From assembly GCA_030435675.1 (NCBI GenBank), contig CM059622.1, forward strand, positions 17,298,001-17,362,000: 64,000 nt of DNA, in the 5' to 3' direction. The DNA comes from Steinernema hermaphroditum (lineage: Eukaryota; Nematoda; Chromadorea; Rhabditida; Steinernematidae). Position 1 is the stretch's first letter; each line of letters starts with the position of its first letter. A model generated the notes under the pieces. The model was not told where the DNA came from and ran no database searches. It saw nothing but the letters and a program-made list of their open reading frames with translations. The translations under genes were made by a program, and so were the position numbers. Below, piece after piece: positions 1 to 12,288 of this stretch.

Positions 1-2039
1 CTCATTTAAATTGGTGTCACAAGGCAGGAAGTGAGAAATTTTCTGTCTCGCATAATCATCAACATTCTCAGAGTGGGGACCTCTTGCAATTATGACAATT
101 GCTCCTGAGGAAGCCAATCACATGAGCTACGTGCTGACATCGAACTTACGCGGGACCCCTGCAGTTTTCCGACGAACTTGGTTGGAATTTATTCGCTGGC
201 ATAAAGATCATACGGAGATTGAGGCTTTAATGTTGGAAGGGACCAACTTTTGGAGACACATTAGTAGAATTAGTGTGTACACTGTTACGAAATCGTGTGA
301 CCTACAAAGGGAGTATTCAAACATGAGGGTAGTTCACTTTTCCGTATGCCTTGTGGAAGTATTTCAAAACATCAGTGCCTCTGTGATGGGAACCGTCTTG
401 TTTTCTTTAAAACTGTTCTTTCAGAAGTCTAGTCTATCTCCGCAGCTCCTAGAACCTGGTTGAGTATTCATTACGATCTGACACATAGCTTGGATCCAGT
501 AGAGTATACAACCCAATACTTGACTTTTTTTCGGTTTTATCGTGAAAAATTGAAGGATCAACCTGAATGGTTCCTGGCCCTCATCAGAGATGGGCAGGAA
601 CGGATTGGATCGGTCAACCGTTCGAACGATCCGTGAGCCGTTTGACAGATTGGCTTAGTCGGCTGGCCAATCGGTTGAACGGCTAATACGGATATACAGC
701 TCAGCTGTTGCCCATCTCTGGTCCTCATCACCTTCACTTCCGCACAGAGCAAAAAAAAAACTTAATTATTCTTCGAACTTCGCACCCCCACTTCACGCTC
801 TTTGCGCCCTCCCACACCTGCGTGCACGCTGAATGCGCACGCGATGAAAGGCCGAAACACTTAGCGTGTAATTGACTTGTTCCAAAGGCCATTGTCGGCC
901 GATTCGGAAGCGGAAAGCGGAGTCAGCTGAGCTCGGCGGTCCTGGTGATTGATGACGAGTGATTACGCGAAGACGGCGTCTTTGAGCGCGCGCACTCCGA
1001 AACGGACGTCGACTCGGCCCTTAGACGCGAGTTTTCGTCGACGAATCAAAACAAACAGCGCCTCCGAAGTCCGGAAGCGAAACAAAGGGGCCATCGATTT
1101 TTTGGGAGGAAACTGCAGTTTTTGGCGATCGGTGGACGCTTTACGAACGAATGATACGATGTGCTTATAAGGGCAAAACGCTAAGAAATCATGAGACGTC
1201 GATCGGTCATGGGAGAATGTGGATTTATAAGGGCAAAAAGGAGACAATCGCGCAAAAAATGGGATTTAGTCTAAAGGGCATTTGTTACGAGATTACGCGG
1301 CTTTGATATCGATTCAAGAAGAGGAGAAATGGGGAATGTATAAGTGTCAAGAAGGCAAACTTTCGAACTGTTTCCCTTGGATTCTTCAACTAGCGGTTGT
1401 CGAAGCTGCGCGACAGGTTAACTTTTGTGGAACAAGTTTTGGGAACAGTGAAAAATATCCAAAGAAACACTTCTACTGGCTCACTTCGCTCGTGAGCAAT
1501 CTTCCTCTTCTCACACAGGCGAATCGTATCGAGACCCACCAACCGCCTCATCGATTACGATCGTAGCTGATTTAAATTTTGAACTTGTTTGGTTATTATC
1601 TCGCAATCTAAGCCGAGTTTCCAAGATCCGCTACATCAGAGAAATTGAGAATTTATTCAGCTTTCGATTGATATCAAATTCAAATCGAATGGATCGAACA
1701 GCCGTCTTTACCCACTGGCTTGAAAAGTTCAAAACTTTTGCATAATTCGACCCAGCGGAAGCCGACATTCCTCTCTGTACCTACACGCACAATTTGAAAA
1801 TTGCACGATTCACTCTTGTTGATCTTTTCAATCCTCTTTTTCTGCTTCCTCATCTCGAAATTCGTTCCTTGTTCCCTTTTGTTAAGCGTTGCAAATTCGT
1901 CTTTTCCGCTTGAATTTCCTAATTCGTCCAATTTTAAAAATAAATTTAACCACTTAGACGCTAAGTGTTTTGCCAAGCGCAAAAACAACTTTACGCACTA
2001 AGTCATTCGACTTCCAATTACACTACCGTATCGTTTCAG
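1..2039. other. intergenic or intronic sequence, no supported gene
   Basis: I see no convincing exon here. Open frames in this stretch show no recognisable domain. If the C2B exon at 2040 belongs to a longer gene, this is probably intron, because the exon is entered through a TTTCAG acceptor and carries only the second half of a C2 domain. It holds one small hAT-like palindromic element (585-720). Earlier exons of the synaptotagmin-like gene must lie left of the window or be missed here. Confidence 0.5.
585..720. mobile_element. hAT-like MITE, copy 1
   Basis: The 136-bp segment has terminal inverted repeats: CAGAGATGGGCA on the left and TGCCCATCTCTG on the right. The flanking 8-mers are GCCCTCAT (577-584) and GTCCTCAT (721-728), a 7 of 8 match that looks like a target-site duplication. 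An 8-bp TSD with ends beginning CAGAG fits a non-autonomous hAT-type element. Related copies lie at 14444, 39185 and 48209. Confidence 0.75.
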
Positions 2040-5000
2040 ACGTTTGCATCCGAATCACCATGTCCCAAGGCAGCAATCCGCCGCAAACGAAGCAGTCCAG
2101 GATTCTGAAGAGTACCTGCCGTGCGGTGTACAACGAGGCGGTCATGTTCCTCGTGAGCATCAAGCCAGCCGACCTGAAGTCGACAAAGATCACCATTTCG
2201 GTGCACGACCTCCAGAGGTAGGTGTCTGTTTACCCTCCGTTGACGTCAAAGCCCCATTTCGGAAGGGGCTCGTTAGTGCCGTCTGCTGCTTCTGCAGCGC
2301 TGCGCTGTTTGTTTTTCGAGGGGGCGACAGGCGCCGCCAAATTGACTCCCAATTCTGAGTAGGCGCCGAAGCGTGAAAGTTGAGATGTTGCGATGAGGCC
2401 AACGGCCCAATTGGAATTTGTGGGGACTACTCGTCGTTTGAGCGATAAATCATAGGATAATGGACTGCAAAGATCCGTGAAAAGAATTGCAATTCAGCGA
2501 TGTTTGGTGTCCGCCGAACACATAGTTTGAATTGAATAATTAGGGCTGCGTTCCTGAAAAGCCTACAGGGGCTTTGTGTCTTGGTTTGTGTCGATAATAC
2601 GCTCATGTGAGGGGATGTGGGAAATGGAACTGCAGGCATGTGTAGTTGGAGAAGCGGAATTTTTCCACCGATAATCACAAATCGGTTAACTAGGAGAACA
2701 AGAGGATTTTAAGTATCTTTCAAAAGCTCGCCGGCACCGGCACCGTTTTTTATTCACGTTGCCATCGGCGCCGGCGCCGTCACCGACAAACCGGCGAGAA
2801 AGGCGTTTCGATCTTTTGTAGAGCGCCTTTCTATATGCACAACATGCACATGTATTCGCATACCCTTGCACACTAGCTGCCTATTTCACAAAATCCGAAT
2901 GCCTGCCGTTCATATCAAGCGCTTTTTCTTCGGATAACAAATGAACTTGTCCTATTCTTTCCCTTTTTGATAGATCGACACATCCGACATATCTGTTTTC
3001 TGCGCTTCTAACGCATTCATCTAGAAGAACTCTAAGTTTCGATTCTGCATTTACGAAATCAAAAGGTCTCTTATCTGTTCAAAATCCACTTTTTGCATTC
3101 TATTGCATTTCCAAACTTCGCCTCAGGCACTTCCAGGAACGAGTCTCCCGCTCCAAACATAGCCGTCTTATCTAATGAAGAGACGATCGAATTTCCAGCG
3201 GCGACACTTGCGATGAAAGGTCAGGGGAACGCTGCAAAAAACGGGAAGGAAGTGAACTTTTCGGATGAAAAGGGAGATTTGTCTACGCTTCTAATGAAAA
3301 AAGAGCGAAAATTTGCACTTTTGGAATCAAAAGATGTTTCGTCACTTCCTCTATTGGCCGCTTTATCACTTTTAATCTTCAGGGATGTACCAGGGTCGGA
3401 AGCCTGGAAGCAGTGAAGTAGGGGCTGCAGCCTAAGGCTCTGGAACTATTTTTGGGAATCGCCTCGGGCCATCCGAAGGAACTTAATCTAAATAAGTGGA
3501 ATTTGAGAAGACGTGATTGACTGTGACGTAAGAGGTTTTCATGGCATTTAAGTTTGTGTTTTACACGGCCAAAGCAGATTTGTTTCATCACTTTGGACTG
3601 GATGCTCTTGTAGATGCTTCGAGTCTGCCTTCATAGGTCGACGAGTCTTTTAAGTGTAGCAACTTGAGACAGACATGAGACTACAAGTGGAAAAGTTTGG
3701 AGTGACCTAATACGATCGGACAGCTGAAAGTTTCGAAACACTTCGACGTTCCTTGGGTACAAATAAACTCTTGTTTTGAGGGAAGTAATTCAGTTGTGGA
3801 AAAACAATGTCAGTTATCCAATTATGATCAAAGCGAAGGCGTACAATTTTCTGAAAGTTGTTTCCTTGACGTTTTATGATAGAATATCAACATAAACAAA
3901 CTTGAGCGGGCAATTGACCTTTTAGATGTTGTTTTCGGACTACAAAGTGCTAAATCAAAGATCTCGGATGTGCGTGTCGATCAAAAAGAAGAAGAATAGG
4001 ACACATTCATTTTCGATGGATCTTTTGGAGTATACAGAGCATCAATTGCTTCTTTTGGGATGAGCAGTTTAGTTCCGTCTTCGAACTACCCTCATATCGA
4101 ATCCCAAGGAGAGAAATTTGATATCCTCTTGATTAGGGAAAGCAAAAACAGACTAGATCTGCCTCAGAATAGTCCCTGAGAAATCCTCTGAATTATGAAC
4201 GGATGAAGAAGGAGTATGTGGAATTTGTTGGTAACAAACTTCTTCAAGCTTTGGCCAAACTTTGGCCTTGTTTTGAGAGTTATGTCAAAAACAATCATTT
4301 GATATCCAGACGAGCTTTGTTTTTACACAACGGTCCGACTATAAATAACCGCCGTTCTACTACTCTCTAAAGGGAGCAATCATCTCAGCGCATCACTTTA
4401 AACGATGTTCTAACGCCCTAAAACTTCAACAAACACCATAACCTTCGATGGGTCAAAGTTGACTGTGTCCCTTGGGACCTAAGTTGCCTCTTTCGTGCGG
4501 ATTCGTGTCATGCTTAGTCGTTTATCTCTCCTGAAGTTGAGCGATCTTTGGCTTGGCCTGGTGGGATGCTTAGGAACAGCTAAGTAGTCCATGCTCTTGT
4601 CTATCGCAGTACGTGCTGCTTGGACAAAACTAAAAATAAACCCCTTCCATAAATCGTGCACCCCTAAGCCTCTTGGTCGTCCGAATTCTTGACCACCAAA
4701 TCCGAGCCATCCATCACAGCCGGGAGCGTCACACGTGCAGCCGCAACCCCCGGGGATCTGTTCGGACGTCACCGCGGCCAGTCGATCTTCTCTCGATGTC
4801 CATTTTTTGCCGCCGATTAACTTCAGCCCCAATTCGTACTCGTTTTGGCGGCGCGGAAGTGCCCGGAAACAAAGCTGATTAACGGCATGCGATGACGTCC
4901 ACCCGCGTCACTCTCATTCATTCCGACACGTCCCGTGCACGCCTAAAGCGCGCAGGGGTCGATTACCCCGTTACCCCCACTCGCTTCCCGATCTTAATCC

Positions 5001-5806
5001 AGCGCCGCCGATCTTCGAACAACAGCGAAACGCAATTCATATGAGCGGATTATAATTACATTCCGCATTCGCAAAGTCATTTACGAGTACGAAGCCGCGT
5101 TCCCGAGTGTTTCCTTGCGCCGAAATTACACGCCGCGAGGGCGAGGAAGAAGACAAAACAAGTTCCGTCAACGGCGTAATTGTTTTGTGCGCAGCTCATC
5201 AGCACAAGGCGGACGGCGCCGCTCAGAATCCGTTTATCTTCCCGTTCGACCCTCGTTTTCAGGATGGGGAGCGGAGATTACTGCAGGGGGCAAAAGAGGG
5301 ATCATAGTATTCATAGCTGCCCTCGAGGAGTACACTGTCGTGAGCCTGATCTGAGCACCAGATATGGAGAGACCTCATCACAAGACGTCTTTTGGGACAT
5401 TGATCGCTGCCTGGAAACAGAGGCAAAAAACAATTGAATTCATGTCATATTATTCCAGATCGAATATTCGATCTAGGTTCACCATCTAGGTCATATAGTT
5501 CACTCGAAATAAGTGTTTGCCCTTCCTTATCTAGGGATTTTCCATTGTCCCCTTTATCGCTTATATTCTATCCTATCCTATATCAGTCGACTCAAACTAA
5601 GTCCTGTTTGTTTCAGAACCTGCACGGGCGACGACCTCATCGGCTTGGCCTACCTCGGCGAGCTCGCCACCGACAAAAGTGAACTGGACCAGTGGGAGAA
5701 GACGGTCGAGCACCTGGGCAAGGAGTACAAAGCCAGCCACCACCTCAAGCTCCCCAACAACACTCCTCAGGTGCACGTGTCGGAGACGCAGTCCGACTCC
5801 GAATGA
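2040..5806 (+). CDS. synaptotagmin-like protein, C-terminal half of C2B domain (partial)
   Basis: Two exons are visible: 2040-2217, entered through TTTCAG and left through AG|GTAGGT, and 5617-5806, entered through TTTCAG and ending in TAA/TGA-type stop at 5806. The joined frame reads VCIRITMSQG, a Lys/Ser stretch, VYNEAVMFLVS, ITISVHDLQR, then GDDLIGLAYLGELA and ELDQWEKTVEH, with an acidic tail ending SETQSDSE. This order (NPVFNE-like motif, strand with SVxD, DxIG, then W plus a WHxL-like end) is that of a synaptotagmin C2B domain, which binds phospholipid or SNARE partners in vesicle fusion. The expected Trp-His near the end is changed to SHHL. Polyadenylation signals AATAAA/AATAAAG follow at about 5979-6000. 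The 5' exons with the transmembrane segment and C2A are not seen. A related C2 protein such as a rabphilin-type protein is the alternative. Confidence 0.6.
2218..5616 (+). other. 3.4-kb intron of the C2B gene
   Basis: This long intron separates the last two C2B exons. It contains a GC-rich imperfect hairpin near 2725-2800 with CTCGCCGG and CCGGCGAG at its ends, and a GC-rich stretch at 4650-5300 that could be a regulatory region or an internal promoter. No reading frame in it shows a recognisable domain. Confidence 0.45.
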
Positions 5807-5989
5807 GCTCTTCACTCTCCTCCAAGCGGGTCCCTTTCCTCATCATCGCATCAAAAATCACCCCCCTGATCACCCTCCACCTAACTATTCTCCATTACCA
5901 TTAAACTCTCCCTACGGCCTTCCTCTGCTCCTCTTGCTCGGCTCATTCCCTTCTCTTTCTTTTGGAATTATGCGATGTAAATAAACCAT

Positions 5990-8900
5990 TCCGATAATAA
6001 AGAGAGTTTTATCCGTTTAATTGCGAGTCATCATGCATGCACACACACACGTCATCACCTCTTATAATGGCGTGACGCCTCAAGAGACATTTGCGGTCTT
6101 CTGGGGAATGGATCAAATGATGCGAAGTGAGAGAAAATGGAGAATATGAAGATGAGACGCGGAATTAATTATGCGCTGTAAATGACAGAAAGTTGATTGA
6201 AATGTCTCCAATGGACGTATACGGTAGTAAACAACACACTGGTGATGATTCATAGAAAAATGAAAAACAGCAGACATACGATACAAGAAGGGTGGGAGAC
6301 TAAACGGCCTTTCTGTGTTTCGATGATCGTTTCGACTATTGGGACAGCTGAAGTTATGTTTCTTGAAAGCGGTAATCTTTTGGAAGCTGTGGGACTTGAT
6401 GCTTAGACTTGTTGATGTTTAGATAGACAAGGGATTGAAGACGCTAGAGACACAAAACAGCCAAAGAACCATACAGACTACTACTTGAGGATGTACTACC
6501 CCAAAGATACTACCCCAAATTCTTCGATCTTTTACGAAAATCTTCAAGTTTCGGGATCGAGGTCGACATAGAGATTGAAATATCGATAAAATTGCTCGAA
6601 GTTTTGAAACTCGAATAACATCTCTGCTTATGGTTAAGCCCCTCTCGACCTCTAATGTCTATGCTCAAATAGTAATGGCCGAGCCTTCGGCCCATCTTAG
6701 GGCTGTAATTGCAGCTCGTGCCTAGTCACGTTGTCATACAGTTAAAAGCACAATGAGAACAGGGAGAAAAGCATTGCATTGTCGTGTACCTTTTCTTCGC
6801 CTTAACTTATTCTTCATAGGTTACAGTAATTTTGATATTTCATGGTGGCTAGTTGGCAACAATGTACGAAACTTAATGCTATCTTTGGAGGGCCGTTCCC
6901 AGAACTGCCTTAGGCTTGGGCGACGGTGGTACTGAACTTGAAAGGGCAATTTTTGAGACATGCGATGATTTGATTACGATGTTAGTCTATGTCTCTTTCA
7001 ATCTAAAATATCAGTTATTAATGACTGGATTTGATTATCACTGAATAGCTCCTTTGGGTGTTTCTTAGAAAAGTACAATGACAAATACGTCTATTGATGA
7101 AGAAGGAGAAAAACAGAACTCTATGAACCATAAGCAAAGGACATGTCGATTGATAATTTCAAAACATTTGCATTCACACGAAACGCTCATTAAGATGTTG
7201 TTCTAAAGGAGGAACAACAATTATGTGGAGTACTTCCATTTTCGACAAAAACAGGAAAGTTCTCGAGTCTGTGTGAAAGGAAAAAAGACAATTTTCTCAA
7301 CGTTATTTACCAGACTGTGCTACATGAACATAAGCAAACTTGACCGATAGGTTAAGGGCTAAATCAGCGGTGTCAGATGTCCTTCCCGATCAACCAGAAT
7401 AGGAATAAGAACATGCTCCAGAATTGACGGTATTTCGCCATTCATGATATCTTATCAGCAGAAAAAAGCGGATTATCACATCGTAGTCGTCGGGCTTCTT
7501 CTGGCTTCGGTGCACGGCACGGAATCTGAGTCCAATGCGGTAATACCATAAGTGGGCGCTCCTGTAGAAGCGCGCCGTTGAGACCAGGCAATCAGAGTGG
7601 AATCCCATGATCGGGACAGTTGGCGCGGGACTTCAGAGATGCAGCAAGACTTTAGCTTCTCGTAGCAGTAAGGGTGGTCAGGCGGTGGCGATGGCCTTCT
7701 TGGTAAAGCTTTTTCGGAGACTCACTTCGGAAAGCCTGTAACACCGGGGAGTTGTAGCTCCAACGTCTTGACGCTTTCGATGGATTTTTTAAAATATAGA
7801 CAACATCCATTGATTCTTTCGGTTAAAAAGCTTAGTTCCATTTCGGAAATCTTCTTTCTTCCATATTAGCGATGCACGAGAACAAAAAACTGAACTGCAC
7901 ATCTAATCTCAAAGAGAGAAATTTGATATCCACTTGATTAAAAAGCAGACGGTGAACTCTTCCTGGAAGCGTCCCAGGATACGTCCTGAAACATTCCCAA
8001 AAATGCAAACGTTCGGTGCGTAAACAAACTTCGTGTGTCAATCTCTGCTCAAACCTCTGGCTATGTTATGTTCAAACGGCGGGCAAAGCTAATAATACCA
8101 CAGGTAGAACAGTTTTATCTCTAGTCTCTATAGCCTTCACGCTGAACGTTCATTGATCTTGAACCAGGGTGATATTCAATGTGATAATGGCCGTACAACT
8201 GGCTCATCGGGATATACGTATTTAACGCTGGCTTAAGAGTACTTATGATGGTATTTTTGGTTTCTTCATGGTCAAAGTACCATGCTCTCATCCTTCTTAC
8301 ACTATGTTCATCCTAGTCCTATAGATTATAGTTGGTGGTGTAATCCATCACGGACGTTTTTTGAGCATTTATCCAGGCCACACATTTCAATATTTTATCT
8401 CCATCGACATCTACATACTTCCGGTTTCCATTTTTTGTTCAAGCACTCACTTCAGTTCCTGAGAAACGGTAGCTCCATTCATTTGCCGGAATCCGCTTCC
8501 CACGCTCCGTGATCGCGCCAGCTATTTTAGGCTTATCTCTCATTGAGGGGCATCGCCATTTTAGGACGTCATTGGAGCGTACGCGGGGCGCCGCATAATT
8601 AATACGAACTCGGATGGCACCGAAAATGTCATCCGACGCGGAAACGTCGCTTCAGTGGAGCATCTTAATTCGCGACGTCGAAACGAAGTGGCCACGAGGA
8701 TGGCCGCGTTTCAATTATACCCCAAATTTCTCATTGCGTATTCTCGAGAAAATAGAGCACAGAAAAGGTCTTAAACTGGGACGAATTGAATTGGTCGATG
8801 AAAGGGCATTCGGCGACGGTTGAATGGAGTGGCTGAGCAGAATGTGTCATCGTTTGTTGGATATTGAATGAGACGACAGCATCGAATTGTTTTCAACTTC

Positions 8901-9702
8901 AACATTTGAACACGCGGAACATGCTGGTATAGCCTATTTTTTTTCGAATTCATAAAAGCATGGCGAGACCCAAAATATTTCTGTTCTAAATACGACCAGA
9001 CGGGCGACTTTTACTGTTTTAAATATATCGGTCTCGACACGAACGCACTGTGTTCTAAATCGTTTAACAAGCCTGCCGACAACAATGCGCTAGGTCAAAT
9101 TCTGGGTCTCGCCACGCTGTGATTGATCAAATCGACTTTTTCCGCTTTTTTTTTGCTCTTTCCGCTTTCCGCGGTGTTTGTGGTGGGACCACCCAACTGG
9201 TCTGCTTCTGTTTGCTAAGCCAACTTGTTCCCCTTAAATTGTCGCGATTGCGTACGTGTCTTTGTAGCTTCGCGGCTCGATCGCCTAAGAAGAAGCTGGC
9301 GAAACTCGCTAGCTGTTCTACAAAATTTCGGCTGATGGTGCTGAGATTCGTCAATCGCCCACAGAGACACCAAAGCTGCCTCCACCTTACACTATCCTTC
9401 GTTAGCTCTTCAACATTTTCCGAATGTTTTTCTTTGTTGATTCACGTCTATTCTAAAGGTCAGTTTGAAATAGGCATCATTTGCTATCCAGCTGATTGCA
9501 CATGCTGACTCATCCTTCCTTTGTAAAATGCCAATTGTGCGATCTGTTTACATTTAAAATGAGGGCTATTATGTCCAAAGCTAGTTGAGACAGAAAAGGG
9601 GTAGGTGGTTAAGGTTGCTTACATCATCTAAATGCAGTTACAACAGCATACTCATCAAATGCAACATCGTCGTCATTTGCATGTTCCCCCAAATGCATAG
9701 GT
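5990..9702. other. intergenic region with repeats
   Basis: No exon could be supported. The stretch 7380-7770 is a diverged copy of the dispersed repeat also found at 13480-13930 and 15240-15560. A GC-rich patch lies at 8480-8830 and a small palindromic element at 8958-9118. The largest open frame (9119-9508) has no domain-like sequence and was not accepted. Confidence 0.5.
8958..9118. mobile_element. short palindromic element with GGCGAGACCCA ends
   Basis: The left end reads AGCATGGCGAGACCCA and the right end TGGGTCTCGCCACGCT, giving inverted repeats of about 16 bp with one mismatch around a 130-bp AT-rich core. No clear target duplication was found. This is consistent with a MITE of unknown superfamily. 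Confidence 0.6.
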
Positions 9703-10856
9703 TCAGGCAGCTCGATATTTGCAGACGAGGAAGATATTGCCGTTCGCAACTTCGCGGATCGGCCTGCTTTGTTTTGTCCAGCTCGCTGAAACCGAATATG
9801 TACATGGCCTGATACCTCCAGTTTGCACTCACGCTGACGTGTTCCAGCTTCCATCCGAGACCATCCTAATGAGGCGGCAAAGCATGGGCGCAACCCGAAA
9901 CAGCCTCCATCGTCAAAAGGCCCAACGTGCCAGTTTTTGTAATCCATCGGAGTTCCATCGACCCATACCCAGTTGTCCCCTCTGTCGCCGTTTGTGAAGG
10001 GTTTGGGAACCAGACCGATGAATAGGCGAGTGTCTTTGGCTCGGGGAAGGTTTTCCACGAAGTACCGGTCTGAAACGTTACTGTCATAATCACTGGAATC
10101 AATGCTCAGATTGCGAAATTTCACCGAATCGGCATCTCAGACAGGAATCTATGGGATTTTTGAAGCGATTTAAGAGATTTTTTGACTGCTTTTTAATCGA
10201 CTTTCGTTTTTTTGATTGATTTGAAGCTTTTTCTAGGGCTGTCATGGTTAGAATTAAGAGATTTCCACTTACAAAGGAACTCCTCTTCGGCACGAGAATG
10301 GATCGAAGTCGGAAGAGATTCACGGTATACGTCTGCACAAGCGAGAACGATGTTGTCCTGATCGTGCTCATGTTTCTGCAAATCAGTTCAGTCTAGAAAA
10401 AGAGAAATTCTCCCTACTCCAAATGGCCAAGACTCCAGCCAAGAAATGGCTAGGTAGCAATCCACTCTGTTCTCGAACCTCCTCTGAATCCACCCTTCCT
10501 CGCATAAGCGAACAGGTTTGGGTGGAGAAGGATCGATAGGACTGCGAGAGCCATCACAAGAGAAGGCAAGACAGTTCTCGAGAGTTGCCAACAGGTGACG
10601 CAGTTCCTCGCCACAGGATTTCGGAGCGACGACCGGTACTTCTGGACAAGTAGCATTGGAATCGAATCCACTCGCATTAAGGGGGAGTCCATGAATGCAG
10701 TCGTGAATGTTTCTCAAAAGATTTCTCTTTAGAACTTCGCATTCGGAACACTGTTCCTAAACATGTGAGATGTAAACTGAACGGAAATAATTCCCATACT
10801 GCATCAATGGAGAGAGAACACAAAAGTATAAGGACGTAGAAAAGAAGGAGACGCAT
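9703..10856 (-). CDS. secreted C-type lectin-like domain protein
   Basis: The proposed exons are 10856-10800, 10756-10418, 10375-10273, 10069-9895, 9865-9833 and 9763-9703, giving 255 residues. The protein starts with a signal peptide (MRLLLFYVLILLCSLSIDA). A Cys-rich N-terminal region of about 80 residues follows, then a C-type lectin fold: CEEGWIQRR, DCYLAI, SIHSRAEEEFL, RLFIGLV, WVWVDGTPMDYKNW, DGSWNTSA and FLVCKYRAA at the end. Such proteins bind glycans or other ligands and often act in nematode immunity. The EPN/QPD sugar-binding motif is not evident and one canonical C-terminal Cys is missing. The model needs a very short 29-nt intron (9866-9894) to keep frame, and the final acceptor (AAAGCAG) is weak. 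The family call is firm; the last two splices are not. Confidence 0.75.
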
Positions 10857-10862
10857 CTGAAA
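10857..10862 (-). promoter_or_regulatory. TTTCAG directly before the lectin ATG (putative spliced-leader acceptor)
   Basis: The minus strand reads GGTGTTTCAG and then ATGCGT with no gap. A consensus nematode 3' splice site abutting the start codon, with the signal peptide beginning at once, is typical of spliced-leader trans-splicing. An upstream non-coding exon joined by cis-splicing is the alternative. Confidence 0.5.
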
Positions 10863-12109
10863 CACCAAGTTCTGTATAATAGTTCAGTCAACGCGCAAAG
10901 TCTCATGTTGTAAACCTGGCTCTACAGCCATAACCTTCGACCGACGAAAGACCGAGGGTTGTAAAGTTTACTCTTTTCTCTGAGGCACATTTATGCTTTT
11001 AAGACGACCAGCTGTTCAAAATAAAATCGAGCGCCTCCTCACGTCCGATCGGAGCTCCGAACGCGATTTGAACAACTGACCTATAAATAAAAGCTTCCGA
11101 AATTTCCGATCGGTCGGTGCGATCTTTGTCCTCGAGAGGGTGTTGATGGAACGCAACCTCTGCTTTAGCTCTCCCCAGCTCGAGGAATTCGTCGAAATCC
11201 TAAAGATAAAGTGGATTTCTTGTGGCGAAATTCCCATTGTTAGACGCAGGACAAGAAGCGAAGGCATTATAAATATAGATTTTTGTCAAAGATCAACTTC
11301 AACTTGTCGATCATGTCCAGAGGGAACGTCTTCTTCTCGATCATGTCTCTCGCCCAGATCATGTATTGGATTGAACCATTGAAAACTTCGCATAGCGTAA
11401 AAATCTCACAGTTTCGCATTATCTACGTCCTCGGGGAAATGGATGGGCGCGTTCTTGAGTACAGTTAATTCTCAACTTACACTATGATTACCGACTTGTA
11501 CAACGAATTTCTTTTGGCTTTGGAGTCCTATTCTATCTCGATGGCGATTTTTTTGGCACCTCGAGATGGCGAAATGCAAAGTGATGTACGGGCTTCCTAT
11601 GGTATTAATTCCGTGATGAACGGTGACTGTCTTCAGCCACGTACATTGTTGGGTCTTGCCATCCGAATGCACCTATTGTTGTCTTGGTTATATATCACAA
11701 CATGAGCTAATCTCAAAAAGATGGTCTTTTCGGATCATCGGATCGGATCATGTTCTGTTAACACCAACGTTTCCAATTGGTTAAGTACCGTAACAGAGAA
11801 TGGGAACATAGAGCAGGTAGCCCTCACTCACAGCTACCATACACGCTAGTGACTCCACGACCTCACGCTTACTTTGCGGAAATGGAGGCCAAATGTGAAA
11901 AAAGTCACACTTCAGGAATGGTGCCTGAAACTTGACATTTTCAAGTTGATCCCTAGAATGGCTCTCTTTTTTGAGCTTACAGATTCCTTTTTTGCTATTT
12001 ATCTACAGCTCTCTTAGCTATATCTAACTATTATATGTGCTCGTCCACAAAGGACGACACCAGAATAAATCACTCCAAATAAGAAAAGGAGGTCGAAAAT
12101 GGAACCAAA

Positions 12110-12265
12110 CATTTTTTGACTTGAAACACCTTGTGTTCTAAACGAGGGATCTCGTTTTTGCCCGCGAAGTGGACTGTAGTTGTCCAGTCAAATGGTAAAT
12201 AGCGTGAAGTGAAATGGTTGAAAAAATTGAAACAAACAGTCAGAACAAAAGTGTCCCATTTTCAG
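12110..12265. repeat. dispersed repeat, copy 1
   Basis: The stretch with GAGGGATCTCGTTTTTGCCC and AAATGGTTGAAAAAATTG matches, in reverse orientation, the stretch at about 39560-39680 with gaps and substitutions. It abuts the left end of the large palindromic element. Its class is unknown. Confidence 0.4.
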
Positions 12266-12288
12266 TGCTCCAACCCCATAACTTCCTT

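Noticed and set aside
92..463. 123-residue open frame at the window start
   Set aside because: No family resemblance, and it does not connect in phase to the C2B exon with credible splice sites.
9119..9508. 129-residue plus-strand open frame
   Set aside because: Phe/Ser/Cys-rich low-order sequence without domain, signal or splice context.
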